From Azorinus chamasolen (taxonomy: Eukaryota > Mollusca > Bivalvia > Cardiida > Solecurtidae): a DNA stretch of 64,000 nt. The notes below the pieces were generated by a model. It was given only the letters and a program-made list of their open reading frames with translations. It ran no database searches and was not told the origin of the DNA. Positions 21,400-30,827 of this stretch are shown piece after piece (position 1 is the first letter of the stretch; every line of letters begins with the position of its first letter). Position numbers and translations under genes: made by a program. The stretch spans positions 76,716,106 to 76,780,105 of the forward strand of contig OY755243.1 in the NCBI GenBank assembly GCA_963576725.1, read 5' to 3'.

Positions 21400-21764
21400 T
21401 ACAGTGCTCCCTCTCTACAACGGCCCTCTCAATAACGATTCCCTCCTTACAACAACGCATGTCACTGTTTCCGAAACAACAATGCTCCAGAAACAACTTT
21501 TTCCATCGTATTTTCCTTATGCCTCTATCAAACCCTATGTTGTGACCACTCTTTAGAATCGTCACTTTGTGACGATTCTAAAGAGTGGTCACAACATAGG
21601 GTTTGATTGAGGCATAACGGTTTTAGTTCTCGAAATACACCTGATCTGCGGATCTGCAAACAAGCTAATTATGTTTGGTTTTCCCTCCCTATAACAACTC
21701 CCTCTGAACAACACATACAATCTTCGTATCCGAAAGGGTGTCGTTGTAGAGAGGGAGCACTGTA
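21400..21764. mobile_element. Family VII TIR element, complete, TA-flanked
   Basis: Perfect terminal inverted repeats of about 22 bp: CAGTGCTCCCTCTCTACAAC from 21402 and GTTGTAGAGAGGGAGCACTG ending at 21762, with TA on each side. Total 365 bp. No transposase. Its middle is occupied by the family IV-type palindrome at 21517-21617, probably an insertion. Confidence 0.82.
21517..21617. repeat. About 100-bp near-perfect palindrome of the family IV type
   Basis: Arms start TTATGCCTCTATCAAACCC and run through GACCACTCTTTAGAATCGTC to a tiny centre (ACTTTGTG), then back. The outer TATGCCTC part pairs too, so the stem is longer than in other family IV copies. Confidence 0.8.
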
Positions 21765-21874
21765 CATTCTTTATTTACACTTTTTTGATAGAATCGGAAG
21801 TGAAGATTGTAACAGATCGAAGAATATTTTAAGGAGGCAAAGAACATCGCAATTTGAAAAGGTACAATAAGCAA

Positions 21875-22262
21875 GCTTATTCAGTGCCGTCAGCAGAGCA
21901 TTCATGGAAAAGGCTGAAAACGTGATACAGTTGCAAACATTATTGGAACCACCATTTTTGCCTAACCTGTGCTAATGAGAAGTGACAAATAAAGTGAGAC
22001 TCGGGTCCGTGTTTCGTCATTTGGGTAAAGAGAGAAACATGATCAATGACATTGCTCACGACAGTGGAAGAATTACTCAGGAGGAAGGACCACAATCATT
22101 CTCAGCTGGCTAAATTAACATCTCCATCGAGAAATTGAAATACAGCATGTGCTTTTTCAGATCAGATATGAAAAACGTATATTGTTACCTAAAAGGTGTT
22201 TCGTTTGACCCTAATTACAGTTATAAATAACATATATTATAGAGCGAGAATTAACATGATTT
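21875..22262. other. No gene or clear repeat seen
   Basis: Nothing named. A family V-like half (AGCTCCTATATGAGCTTTC) follows at about 22266. Confidence 0.35.
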
Positions 22263-22332
22263 ATTAGCTCCTATATGAGCTTTCTGTGTAACTTTTTTAT
22301 CATGCATTAAGCTATTACCTGTTGGTGTTTTT

Positions 22333-22561
22333 TTAAACCCATTCCCTCATATTGACGACTTTTGACGACTCTGTAAAAGTCAATTTGTGAAACAATTGTG
22401 ATAAATAGAGCATTTGCTCCTATAGTAGCAAATGTTCTATTTATCACAATGGTTTCAAACTCCAAAATTCTAAAAGTTTCCTTTTCTCTAGGTAATGCTC
22501 CTTTTCGGTGGATTTATTCAAAGAGGTTGTATCTAAAATAACCTATGAGGTAATGAGTTAA
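22333..22561 (+). mobile_element. Family II hairpin MITE, complete
   Basis: TTAAACCCATTCCCTCATAT to CCTATGAGGTAATGAGTTAA. Palindrome at about 22393-22455 with core GCTCCTATAGTAGC, one base off perfect. Confidence 0.82.
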
Positions 22562-22665
22562 ACAAAAAAATGATCAGTTTTATTAGCGAGACTTTACTAT
22601 ATTAAATAATAACATGGAAATATGGTTTGTCCAGATTATGATAAGGAATTTCACATAGCACATAT

Positions 22666-22881
22666 TTAACCCATTTGCTCCAACGATCCCATATATGGGA
22701 CATAGGCAAGCAGTGTAGATTCTGATCAGACGTCGCATAGTGCAGAATCTGATCAGAGTCTACACTGTTTGCTGATTGGAATTTCAATATAAAACAAAAC
22801 GAAATTGAAAATTTAGCCAGGCACCCCTTAGATAAAAAATGGACTAAAGACTAAAGAATCCACTGGATGCAAATGGGTCAA
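22666..22881 (+). mobile_element. Family I-related hairpin MITE, divergent subfamily
   Basis: TTAACCCATTTGCTCC at the left and GATGCAAATGGGTCAA at the right form terminal inverted repeats. The stem GCAAGCAGTGTAGATTCTGA pairs with CAGAGTCTACACTGTTTGC; the core GACGTCGCATAGTGCAG differs from other copies. Confidence 0.7.
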
Positions 22882-23187
22882 ACATAGCTAAACAATATGT
22901 ATTTTATGTATTAATAACACATAGTGTCCTCACAGCAATTGTCATATCCGTGATATAGGGGAAACATATATAAACGTTGGATTAGCGCCCTTCTTCTAAG
23001 AATACCATTATGTAGTTCAGTAAAAGTACAATCGCATCGACATACGATAGTAATTAATTGTAAATTGTCTTTAATCAAGCAGTTCGTTTTTGTATCATGG
23101 TTTACGATAATGTCATTGTGGAAGCTCTGTAGTCCGTAAAATAGCCAATTTACAAGAGAAATCTTCAACATCTTCGTTGTTGAGTTT

Positions 23188-23417
23188 TTAACCCATTTCC
23201 TCATATTGACGACTTTTGACGACTCTGCAAAAGCCACTTTGTGAAACCATTGTGATGTATAGAGCATTTGCTCCTATAGGAGCAAATGCTCTATTTATCA
23301 CAATATTTTCAAACTACAAAATTCTAAAAATTTTCCTTTTCTCTAGTTAATGCTCCTTTTCGGTAGATTTTTTCAAAGAGGTTGTATCTAAAAATAGCCT
23401 ATGAGGTAATGGGTTAA
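23188..23417 (+). mobile_element. Family II hairpin MITE, complete, TTAA-flanked
   Basis: Reference copy, 230 bp: TTAACCCATTTCCTCATATT and GCCTATGAGGTAATGGGTTA-A. Palindrome about 23243-23312 with perfect core TTTGCTCCTATAGGAGCAAA. No coding capacity. Confidence 0.88.
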
Positions 23418-23454
23418 GTTAGAATAGTCTATCACTGTTTAATGGTAGAATCCA

Positions 23455-23620
23455 TTCAGTATGAATGGGTATAATAAGAGGATGTTGAATGACAACCAGT
23501 ACAGACCCAGATCAGAGGACCCGTCTAGGTACTCTCTGATCTAGATCTACACTGTTTGTAAATGACATACAGATTGTTCCCTGCATTCAAGGAGATAAGG
23601 ATTGTTACCATATCCGGATA
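23455..23620. repeat. Family I-related hairpin fragment
   Basis: CAGTACAGACCCAGATCAGA and a complementary GATCTAGATCTACACTGTTT around CCCGTCTAGGTACT. It is flanked by GTATGAATGGG and GCATTCAAGGAG, the flank type also seen near 38200. Confidence 0.5.
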
Positions 23621-24095
23621 TCGAATAGACCATTAAATTAATGAAATGTACGTTGTGTACATTAATTATATCAACACTGAGTCACCTACATTAAATGTAC
23701 GTCAAAGCAATTGTTTCTTCTATTGAAGTTTTTTTTATCCTTTTGAGAGCTATTTTATCTTCCAGAACACCAATTCAAATGTAGAGTCGGTTCGCCCAAT
23801 CTTAAGTCCAGTTTGAAATTTGGGTTATATGGGTAAAACACACTATCTATACTATCTATATCTATACTTGCTTAGAAATTAAATTGATTCGGAATGATTC
23901 CCAAATAAATGCTGCTATGACTACTTTAGTGACTTCAAAACCATAATGTAGTAAAGACGTAATGAACAATCATGAACAAACAGGGACTAAAGGGGTACTA
24001 AACTTAGAACGTAATTATCTGTAGAAATATACTGTGTCGTTTACATCAATGTTAATTGGGATAGAACGTAATTAGCTGTATAAAATACATCATTG

Positions 24096-24309
24096 TTAAC
24101 CCTTAACCTGCTGGAAAAAATAATGTTTGCTCAAACTCTGATCTGCTACAGTGGTTGCTGACTTTCGATTTGATCAGGCTTTTGAGAAACTATTGACCGA
24201 GTGTCAAACAGCTTGGACCCTGATGAGACGCCGAGTTACTCGGCGTCTCACCTGGATCCAAACTGTTTGCAAATGCGAGGCATGTCGCGATTAGCAGACA
24301 CGGGGTTAA
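24096..24309 (+). mobile_element. Family III hairpin MITE, complete, TTAA-flanked
   Basis: TTAACCCTTAACCTGCTGG at the left, GCAGACACGGGGTTAA at the right, 214 bp. The palindrome at about 24209-24270 pairs AAACAGCTTGGACCCTGATG with its complement; the centre is GCCGAGTTACTCGGC. Confidence 0.85.
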
Positions 24310-24344
24310 TTGGGTAATCTAGTAGTGGATAATTGTTGAAAATC

Positions 24345-24772
24345 ATAACCCTTTCAATGCTGAAGTTTCATATGTACTATCCAAAATTCAAACGGATAAG
24401 CTTACCGTAAATATTCAAAAAATGGTTCAAAGAAAAGTGCAAGATGGCAAACAGTACAGACTCTGGTGAGAGGGCGGTCTCATTTCGGTCTCCCCTTTTT
24501 GCATGGACATTAATCCTTTCCTCCATAGATACGCCTTTCTACGCCCCTGTAAAAGTCACCTGTTGAAACCATTGTGATAAATAGAGCATTTGCTCCTATA
24601 GGAGCAAATGCTCTATTTATCACCATGGTTTCAAATTACAAAATTCTAAAATTCCTTTTCTCTAGTTAATGCTCCTTTTCGGTAGATTTATCCAAAGAGG
24701 TTGGATATAAAAAAAAATAGCCTATGAGGTAATGGGTTAATGACTCGTTTCCCACACTGAAAGGGTTAGGGC
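24345..24772. mobile_element. Hairpin element split by a family II MITE
   Basis: Left: ATAACCCTTTCAATGCTGAA and GCAAACAGTACAGACTCTGG. Right, after 24740: CCCACACTGAAAGGGTTAG, the inverted terminus. The 24510-24740 MITE lies between, so it is younger. Confidence 0.55.
24510..24740 (+). mobile_element. Family II hairpin MITE, complete, TTAA-flanked
   Basis: TTAATCCTTTCCTCCATAGA to GCCTATGAGGTAATGGGTTA-A. Perfect core TTTGCTCCTATAGGAGCAAA within a palindrome of about 70 bp. Confidence 0.85.
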
Positions 24773-24933
24773 AATTTTAATGTTCATTGTGCATTAAGGT
24801 GGATTGATGTTTCCCAATAACATTCACCACATGGCGCTTTGAGCCTTTTTGTAGTGTTTTCCATTTGTAGAGACAAAATACTTTAATATTAGAATGCATA
24901 TCTATATTTAGTTCAGTAAACACTTTTCTCTTT

Positions 24934-25465
24934 TTATCATGCAACGTCACGAAATACAGTCACTTCCTACTAGCATAATATTTTCCACGTCGACGCTGTA
25001 TTTTGTGAGGTATAGTGCATGTGTACTGACCCCACTGGGATGTTTGGTTCAGCCAAAAGGAGGAAAACAGAAGGACGAAAAAGGCATAGTTAAACATAAA
25101 CATCAAATTTAACACATTTGCTCACCTTTGTCTCAACTATTTGTCCAGATAAAATGATTAAATCAAGTTTGTTTATGTTGTAAAAGTCGATGACGTCACT
25201 GCACGCCCACATGACGTCACATATATCGGACTTACATGTATTTTCATTCAGGGGACGAAACCGCTTTAGCAATCTTTCTTTTTCTTCATTTTCTCCATTT
25301 TTCTGGGTGTTGCATGATAAAAGAATTACTATGCCAGTAGTTTGGAAGTTAAGCTGTATTTTGGCTCGTCAGAAAAGTAGTTAAATGCTCGCCAAGGCTC
25401 GCATTTAACAACTTTTCCAACTCGCCAAAATACAGCTGAACTTCCAAACTACTAGCATAGTAATT
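24934..25465 (+). repeat. Left arm of a long inverted repeat; foldback element
   Basis: About 530 bp inverted with respect to 29606-30150. The first part (24934-25322) has terminal inverted words TTTTATCATGCAACGTCAC and GTTGCATGATAAAA, so is itself a TIR element. It contains two TGACGTCA palindromes about 22 bp apart (near 25192 and 25213). The second part (25323-25465) is a foldback whose arms read GAATTACTATGC(C/T)AGTAGTT. No protein is recognised in either. Confidence 0.75.
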
Positions 25466-25484
25466 CTTATATATTCAGCAGAGC

Positions 25485-25690
25485 TACAAATAAATGTGCG
25501 TACTCAAATACTAAAATCGTCAGTTCTCCACGAAACCCAATGTTGTGACCACTCTTTAGAATCGTCTCTTCGAGACGATTCTAAAGAGTGGTCACAGCAT
25601 AGGGTTTGGTAGAAAAATAAAGAAGTTATCATTGGAAATATTATGATTTGCGCATGTTATCTTGAACTATGTATCCAGCTTAAACATCCT
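25485..25690. repeat. Family IV hairpin element (copy 1)
   Basis: Near-perfect palindrome at 25533-25607 around GTCTCTTCGAGAC. Flanks AATAAATGTGCGTACTC and CATGTTATCTTGAAC. Confidence 0.75.
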
Positions 25691-25762
25691 ATTAAACCAT
25701 AGACCAAGTTGCATATAGAATCAAATGCGGTGAAAAGAAAATGGGGTTAATGGATAACACTT

Positions 25763-26002
25763 TTAACCATTTACTCAATGAATACTCATGTAAGAAATAA
25801 TGACATCATGAATATTAATCAGATTTGTTTTGACAATGGCACATGGAAACTGAAAGTTTTGGCCAAAGTAGAAACTGTAGATTCATATCTATATAATTCC
25901 ATAAGCAATCATAACAGATCTTGATCAGACGGCTCCTACAGGAACCCTCTGATCTGTTCGCAAATGCATAGAAAGGCGTCTTTATGGAGTAATGGTCTAA
26001 AG
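25763..26002 (-). mobile_element. Family I hairpin MITE (copy 1)
   Basis: TTTTAACCATTTACTCAATG and ATTCATGTAAGAAATAATG at the left, decayed hairpin with GATCAGACGGCTCCTACAGG, then GCGTCTTTATGGAGTAATGG. The duplicate is at 27686-27940 and keeps more of the right stem arm. Confidence 0.65.
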
Positions 26003-26279
26003 GAATTGGAAAAATCGTCTCGTCTCAGAAAATGATAAATTCATCCATTCTGTTCTGCATTAAGCACTCATCTTCTTTGTTTATCCATATAATTATACAG
26101 GAATAAGTAGTTATTCAGTGATTCTATTTGCTTCAAACTGAATGCACAATTATGAATATTTGTAATGACAATGAGCAAATGTACATACATGTATTTCGCT
26201 TGTGTGTGTGCCTTTGTTACCAGATTCCATACGTATTGCTTATCTAGATAAGATGGATTGAGTTTTACGACACGGTGGC

Positions 26280-26466
26280 ATTATAGGCTATTTTCAGATC
26301 CAACCACTTTGAATAGATCTACCGAAAAGGAGCATTAACTAGAGAAAAAGAAAATTTTAGAATTTTGTAGTTTAAAACCATTTCTATTTATCACAATGCC
26401 ATTATGGTTTCATAAAGTTACTTTTACAGAGGCGTAGAAAGGCATATGTATGGAGGAAAGGGTTAA
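26280..26466 (-). repeat. Family II MITE, deleted (copy 1)
   Basis: GGCTATTTTCAGATCCAACC and ACCGAAAAGGAGCATTAACT are intact, but the central palindrome has lost its core. Ends ATGGAGGAAAGGGTTAA. Confidence 0.65.
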
Positions 26467-26564
26467 CATACAACGACGATGTAGGTGATGATGGTATGCT
26501 GCTATGCAGAGGGTGTCTGCTAATCTCATTCGTTGCAGTGTGGCAAATGGAATTTACATTTTCC

Positions 26565-26795
26565 TTGTTGATTATTCATGTAAGAAATAATGACATCATT
26601 AATATTTATAACCTGCTTTTTAAAAAGTCATATGTATACAGGATGTTTTGATAGTGGTGGAAACTGTAGATTTAGATTTTTGATAATTGATAACAGAGCA
26701 GAACATGATCAGACGGCTTTTATGGGAGCCGTCTGATCTGGGTCTACCCAGTTTATAAAGGCATGAAAAGCGTTCGCACGGTGGAAAGGGTTGAA
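26565..26795 (-). mobile_element. Family I hairpin MITE (copy 1)
   Basis: ATTCATGTAAGAAATAATG, ACAGAGCAGAACATGATC and core CGGCTTTTATGGGAGCCG with complement, ending GGTGGAAAGGGTTGAA. The terminal TTAA has become TTGA. Confidence 0.65.
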
Positions 26796-27150
26796 ACAGG
26801 CTCCGTTACAGCAAAGTATTGAAGCAAAAAGCGCAGATCCCTACAGTTCCCAGTTCCTTTTTGAGATATTCACTGATACTGGTGATGATTTACTCATCAA
26901 TTATCCGCAACTACCAACCTACAGAGGGTATTTTGCTGATGTAAATCCAGCTCACTCCCTTGTCCAGATTTACAGTTTATGCTGCTGATATTCTGCGCAA
27001 AGGCAGTCGTATAGTTACTTCATTAGATAATTTGGAGTGACGTTAGTAATTCCACCGAAATGTCTCTGACGTAATTATACAGTGTACAACTAAATTAGTA
27101 GATATAGAACGGAAACCCCAACTGTAGTTGTCTTTGAAACAGGTGCTTAC
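26796..27150 (+). other. Non-repeat stretch with a short frame conserved in both duplicates
   Basis: A frame of 65 codons (26791-26988) reads QQSIEAKSADPYSSQFLFEI and continues through FTDTGDDLLINYPQLPTYRG to a stop. It is unchanged in the second copy apart from residue 2. The composition looks more protein-like than other frames here, and it lies between MITEs. It could be an old exon fragment. I recognise no family, and the ATG sits at a MITE end, so it is unlikely to be a real start. Confidence 0.25.
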
Positions 27151-27362
27151 TTAACCCTTTGCCTTATGTAAGCGCATTTGACGCATATGCAAACAGAGTA
27201 GACCCAGATCAGACGGCTCCTGTAGGAGCCGCCTGATCAGGGTCTGCTCTGTTTGCTTATGGTGTAATATAGATCTGATTCTACAGCTTCTGCCTGAGCC
27301 AAAATGTCATGTTTTCATATGCCATTATAAAAGAATATCTTATTAATATTCATGATGTAATT
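27151..27362 (+). mobile_element. Family I MITE truncated by the duplication junction
   Basis: TTAACCCTTTGCCTTATGTA, full hairpin (core GGCTCCTGTAGGAGCC), then cut at ATGATGTAATT where duplicate 2 begins. The undisturbed version is 29085-29332. Confidence 0.8.
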
Positions 27363-27407
27363 ACTTCCAAACTACTAGCATAGTAATTCTTATATATTCA
27401 GCAGAGC

Positions 27408-27610
27408 TACAAATAAATGTGCGTACTCAAATACTAAAATCGTCAGTTCTCCACGAAACCCAATGTTGTGACCACTCTTTAGAATCGTCTCTTCGAGACG
27501 ATTCTAAAGAGTGGTCACAACATAGGGTTTGGTAGAGAAATAAAGAAGTTATCATTGGAAATATTATGATTTGCGCATGTTATATTGACCTCTGTATCCA
27601 GCTTAAACAT
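27408..27610. repeat. Family IV hairpin element (copy 2)
   Basis: Duplicate of 25485-25690; the right arm reads GTGGTCACAACATAGGG, one base closer to perfect than in copy 1. Confidence 0.75.
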
Positions 27611-27685
27611 CCTATTAAACCATAGACCAAGTTGCATATAGAATCAAATGCGGTGAAAAGAAAATGGGGTTAATGGATAACACTT

Positions 27686-27940
27686 TTAACCATTTACTCA
27701 ATGAATACTCATGTAAGAAATAATGACATCATGAATATTAATCAGATTTTTTTTGGCAATGGCACATGGAAACTGAAAGTTTTGACCAAAGTAGAAACTG
27801 TAGATTCATATCTATATAATTCCATAAGCAATCATAACAGATCTTGATCAGACGGCTCCTACAGGAACCCTCTAATCTGGGTCTACTCTGTTCACAAATG
27901 CATAGAAAGGCGTCTTTATATATGGAGTAATGGTCTAAAG
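27686..27940 (-). mobile_element. Family I hairpin MITE (copy 2)
   Basis: Duplicate of 25763-26002. It retains GGGTCTACTCTGTTCAC in the right stem, which copy 1 has lost. Confidence 0.7.
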
Positions 27941-28211
27941 GAATTGGAAAAATCGTCTCGTCTCAGAAAATGATAAATTCATCCATTCTGTTCTGCATTA
28001 AGCACTCATCTTTGTTTATCCATATAATTATACAGGAATAAGTAGTTATTCAGTGATTCTATTTGCTTCAAACTGAATGCACAATTATGAATATTTGTAA
28101 TGACAATGAGCAAATGTACATACATGTATTTCGCTTGTGTGTGTGCCTTTGTTACCAGATTTCATACGTCTTGCTTATCTAGATAAGATGGATTGAGTTT
28201 TACGACACGGT

Positions 28212-28401
28212 GGCATTATATGCTATTTTCAGATCCAACCACTTTGAATAGATCTACCGAAAAGGAGCATTAACTAGAGAAAAAGAAATTTTAGAATTTT
28301 GTAGTTTGAAACTATTTCTATTTATCACAATGCCATTATGGTTTCATAAAGTGACTTTTACAGAGGCGTAGAAAGGCATATGTATGGAGGAAAGGGTTAA
28401 C
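28212..28401 (-). repeat. Family II MITE, deleted (copy 2)
   Basis: Duplicate of 26280-26466 with a few substitutions and a short A-run difference. Confidence 0.65.
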
Positions 28402-28499
28402 ATACAACGACGATGTAGTTGATGATGGTATGCTGCTATGCAGAGGGTGTCTGCTAATCTCATTCGTTGCAGTGCGGCAAATGGAATTTACATTTTCCT

Positions 28500-28729
28500 T
28501 GTTGATTATTCATGTAAGAAATAATGACATCATTAATATTTATAACCTGCTTTTTAAAAAGTCATATGTATACAGGATGTTTTGATAGTGGTGGAAACTG
28601 TAGATTTAGATTTTTGATAATTGAAAACAGAGCAGAACATGATCAGACGGCTTTTACGGGAGCCGTCTGATCTGGGTCTACCAAGTTTATAAAGGCATGA
28701 AAATCGATCGCACGGTGGAAAGGGTTGCA
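28500..28729 (-). mobile_element. Family I hairpin MITE (copy 2)
   Basis: Duplicate of 26565-26795; core CGGCTTTTACGGGAGCCG. Confidence 0.65.
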
Positions 28730-29084
28730 ACAGGCTCCGTTACAGCAAAGTATTGAAGCAAAAAGCGCAGATCCCTACAGTTCCCAGTTCCTTTTTGAGA
28801 TATTCACTGATACTGGTGATGATTTACTCATCAATTATCCGCAACTACCAACCTACAGAGGGTATTTTGCTGATGTAAATCCAGCTCACTCCCTTGTCCA
28901 GATTTACAGTTTATGCTGCTGATATTCTGCGCAAAGGCAGTAGTATAGTTACTTCATTAGATAATTTGGAGTGACGTTAGTAATTCCACCGAAATGTCTC
29001 TGACGTAATTATACAGTGTACAACTAAATTAGTAGATATAGAACGGAAACCCCAACTGTAGTTGTCTTTGAAACAGGTGCTTAC
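28730..29084 (+). other. Non-repeat stretch (copy 2)
   Basis: Duplicate of 26796-27150, including the 65-codon frame at 28725-28922. Confidence 0.25.
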
Positions 29085-29332
29085 TTAACCCTTTGCCTTA
29101 TGTAAGCGCATTTGACGCATATGCAAACAGAGTAGACCCAGATCAGACGGCTCCTATAGGAGCCGCCTGATCAGGGTCTGCTCTGTTTGCTTATGGTGTA
29201 ATATAGATCTGATTCTACAGCTTCTGCCTGAGCCAAAATGTCATGTTTTCATATGCCATTATAAAAGAATATCTTATTAATATTCATGATGTAATTATTT
29301 CCTACATGAATATTCATCAGGGAAAGGGTTAA
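29085..29332 (+). mobile_element. Family I hairpin MITE, complete, TTAA-flanked
   Basis: 248 bp: TTAACCCTTTGCCTTATGTA to ATTCATCAGGGAAAGGGTTA-A. Hairpin core GGCTCCTATAGGAGCC is perfect. It straddles the right end of duplicate 2. Confidence 0.88.
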
Positions 29333-29394
29333 TGCAGAAAGAAAGTAATGCAGACAAGCTCTGCAGGAACCTTTTTGCATAACGTTCATCCTGT

Positions 29395-29608
29395 ACAAAC
29401 ACATTCTCCTTATAGGCTAATTTGAGACCCAACCTATTGGAATAAACCTACTAAAAAGGAACATTTGCTACAGAAAAGGAAAATCTTTACAATTTCGTAG
29501 TTTTGAAACCGTTGTGATAAACAGAGCTTTTGCTCCCATGAAGAATGCTCTATTGATCAGAATGGTTTACAGAGGCGTCAAAATGTGACACAATGATGGA
29601 ATGGGTTA
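29395..29608 (-). repeat. Family II MITE, degenerate
   Basis: CCTTATAGGCTAATTTGAG, ACCTACTAAAAAGGAACATT and GATGGAATGGGTTA; the palindrome is eroded (GCTCCCATGAAGAATGC). Confidence 0.6.
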
Positions 29609-30150
29609 TAAGAATTACTATGCTAGTAGGTTGGAAGTTCAGCTGTATTTTGGTGAGTTAGAAAAGTTGTTAAATGCGAGCCTTGGCGAGCATTTAACTA
29701 CTTTTCTGACGAGCCAAAATACAGCTGAACTTCCAACCTACTAGCATAGTAATTCTTTTATCATGCAACTCCAAGAAAAAAGGAGAAAATGAAGAAAAAG
29801 AAAGATTGCTAAAGCGGTTTCGTCCCCTGAATGAAAATACATGCAAGTACGTATTACGTGACGTCATGTTGGCATGCAGTGACGTCATCGACTTTTACAA
29901 CATAAACAAACTTGATTTAATCCTTTTATATGGACAAATAGTTGAGACAAAGGTGAGCAAATGTGTTCATTTGATGTTTATGTTTAATTATGCCTTTTTC
30001 CTCCTTCTGTTTTCCTCCTATTGGCTGAACAAAACTTGCATTCCAGTGGGGTCAGTACACATGCACTATACCTCACAAAATACAGCGTCGACGTGGAAAA
30101 TATTATGCTAGTAGGAAGTGACTGTATTTCGTGACGTTGCATGATAAAAT
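29606..30150 (-). repeat. Right arm of the long inverted repeat
   Basis: Reverse complement of 24934-25465. It consists of the foldback (29608-29757) followed by the TIR element (29757-30150) with TTTTATCATGCAAC and GTTGCATGATAAAA ends. Both TGACGTCA sites are retained (near 29860 and 29879). Some sequence differences from the left arm, so not a very recent copy. Confidence 0.75.
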
Positions 30151-30159
30151 GGGTTATTC

Positions 30160-30335
30160 AGGGAGTCACTATTCTATGGGCGTCACAATTCTTCGAAAGG
30201 GGTCAGTTTTCTTCGTGCGCAGAGGTCGTAAAACTATGACCGGAGTCAAAATACTATGACCGGGGGTCACTATTTTTTAAAAAATACCGACCGGGGTCAG
30301 TATTCTAAGGGGGTCACTTTACTTCGTTACACCGA
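30160..30335 (+). repeat. Short degenerate repeat with GGGGTCA(C/G)TATTCT
   Basis: At least six spaced copies of words such as GGGGTCAGTATTCTA, GGAGTCAAAATACTATGACC and GGGGTCACTATTT, roughly every 20-25 bp. Function unknown. Confidence 0.6.
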
Positions 30336-30389
30336 CTCATCAATGTCTACTCAGAGTATCTCTGCGACATGGTTCTTAGAAATACATTC

Positions 30390-30470
30390 CATGCAAGAAG
30401 ATGAAAGGGTCATGCGGAAAACACCACATACAAAACACACAGTCGCCAGAACAGCACCGTGACGAAAAAG
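30390..30470 (+). repeat. Fragment related to 39230-39400
   Basis: AACACACAGTCGCCAGAACAG parallels AACAAACAGTCGCCCGAACA at about 39268. Confidence 0.45.
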
Positions 30471-30827
30471 AACAAGTCATCTTTCCAAATCAAACTACAT
30501 CAAGTTGTAATCATAACATGTTCGATAAAAGCAATTTACCACGATTTTTCGGCATCATCATTCAATTGTAAAAAGGGTAAATCATTTGTTTTGAAAATGT
30601 GTCGGTTGTTTTGACTTTTTAAATCGATGTTTAATTCTAATTGTACACGGTATATTGTCGAATACATTATTGTATTCCTGAATATAAATAGTAGTATAAC
30701 GACCAATAGATATGTACTATGTGAAAGGTAAAATGTTTTCGATATATATGTACAGAGGACCTCCTCCAAAACGACTACCAAAACAGAGGTGTGTTTCTTA
30801 AATGCAAGTGGGTGCCTAAGTAGAAGC

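Larger units (their letters stand above)
25440..27362 (+). repeat. Segmental tandem duplication, copy 1
   Basis: 1923 bp repeated directly at 27363-29296 with only scattered substitutions and small indels, for example about a dozen bases missing near 25945 relative to 27880. It carries a family IV element, two minus-strand family I elements, a decayed family II element, a non-repeat stretch and the truncated start of a plus-strand family I element. Confidence 0.9.
27363..29296 (+). repeat. Segmental tandem duplication, copy 2
   Basis: 1934 bp, direct repeat of 25440-27362. The junction at 27362/27363 joins family I internal sequence to the end of the foldback arm with at most a base or so of shared sequence, which suggests non-homologous joining or replication slippage. 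Confidence 0.9.

Noticed and set aside
22911..23267. 118-codon minus-strand frame
   Set aside because: Its N-terminal third is family II MITE sequence; the rest shows no recognisable feature.
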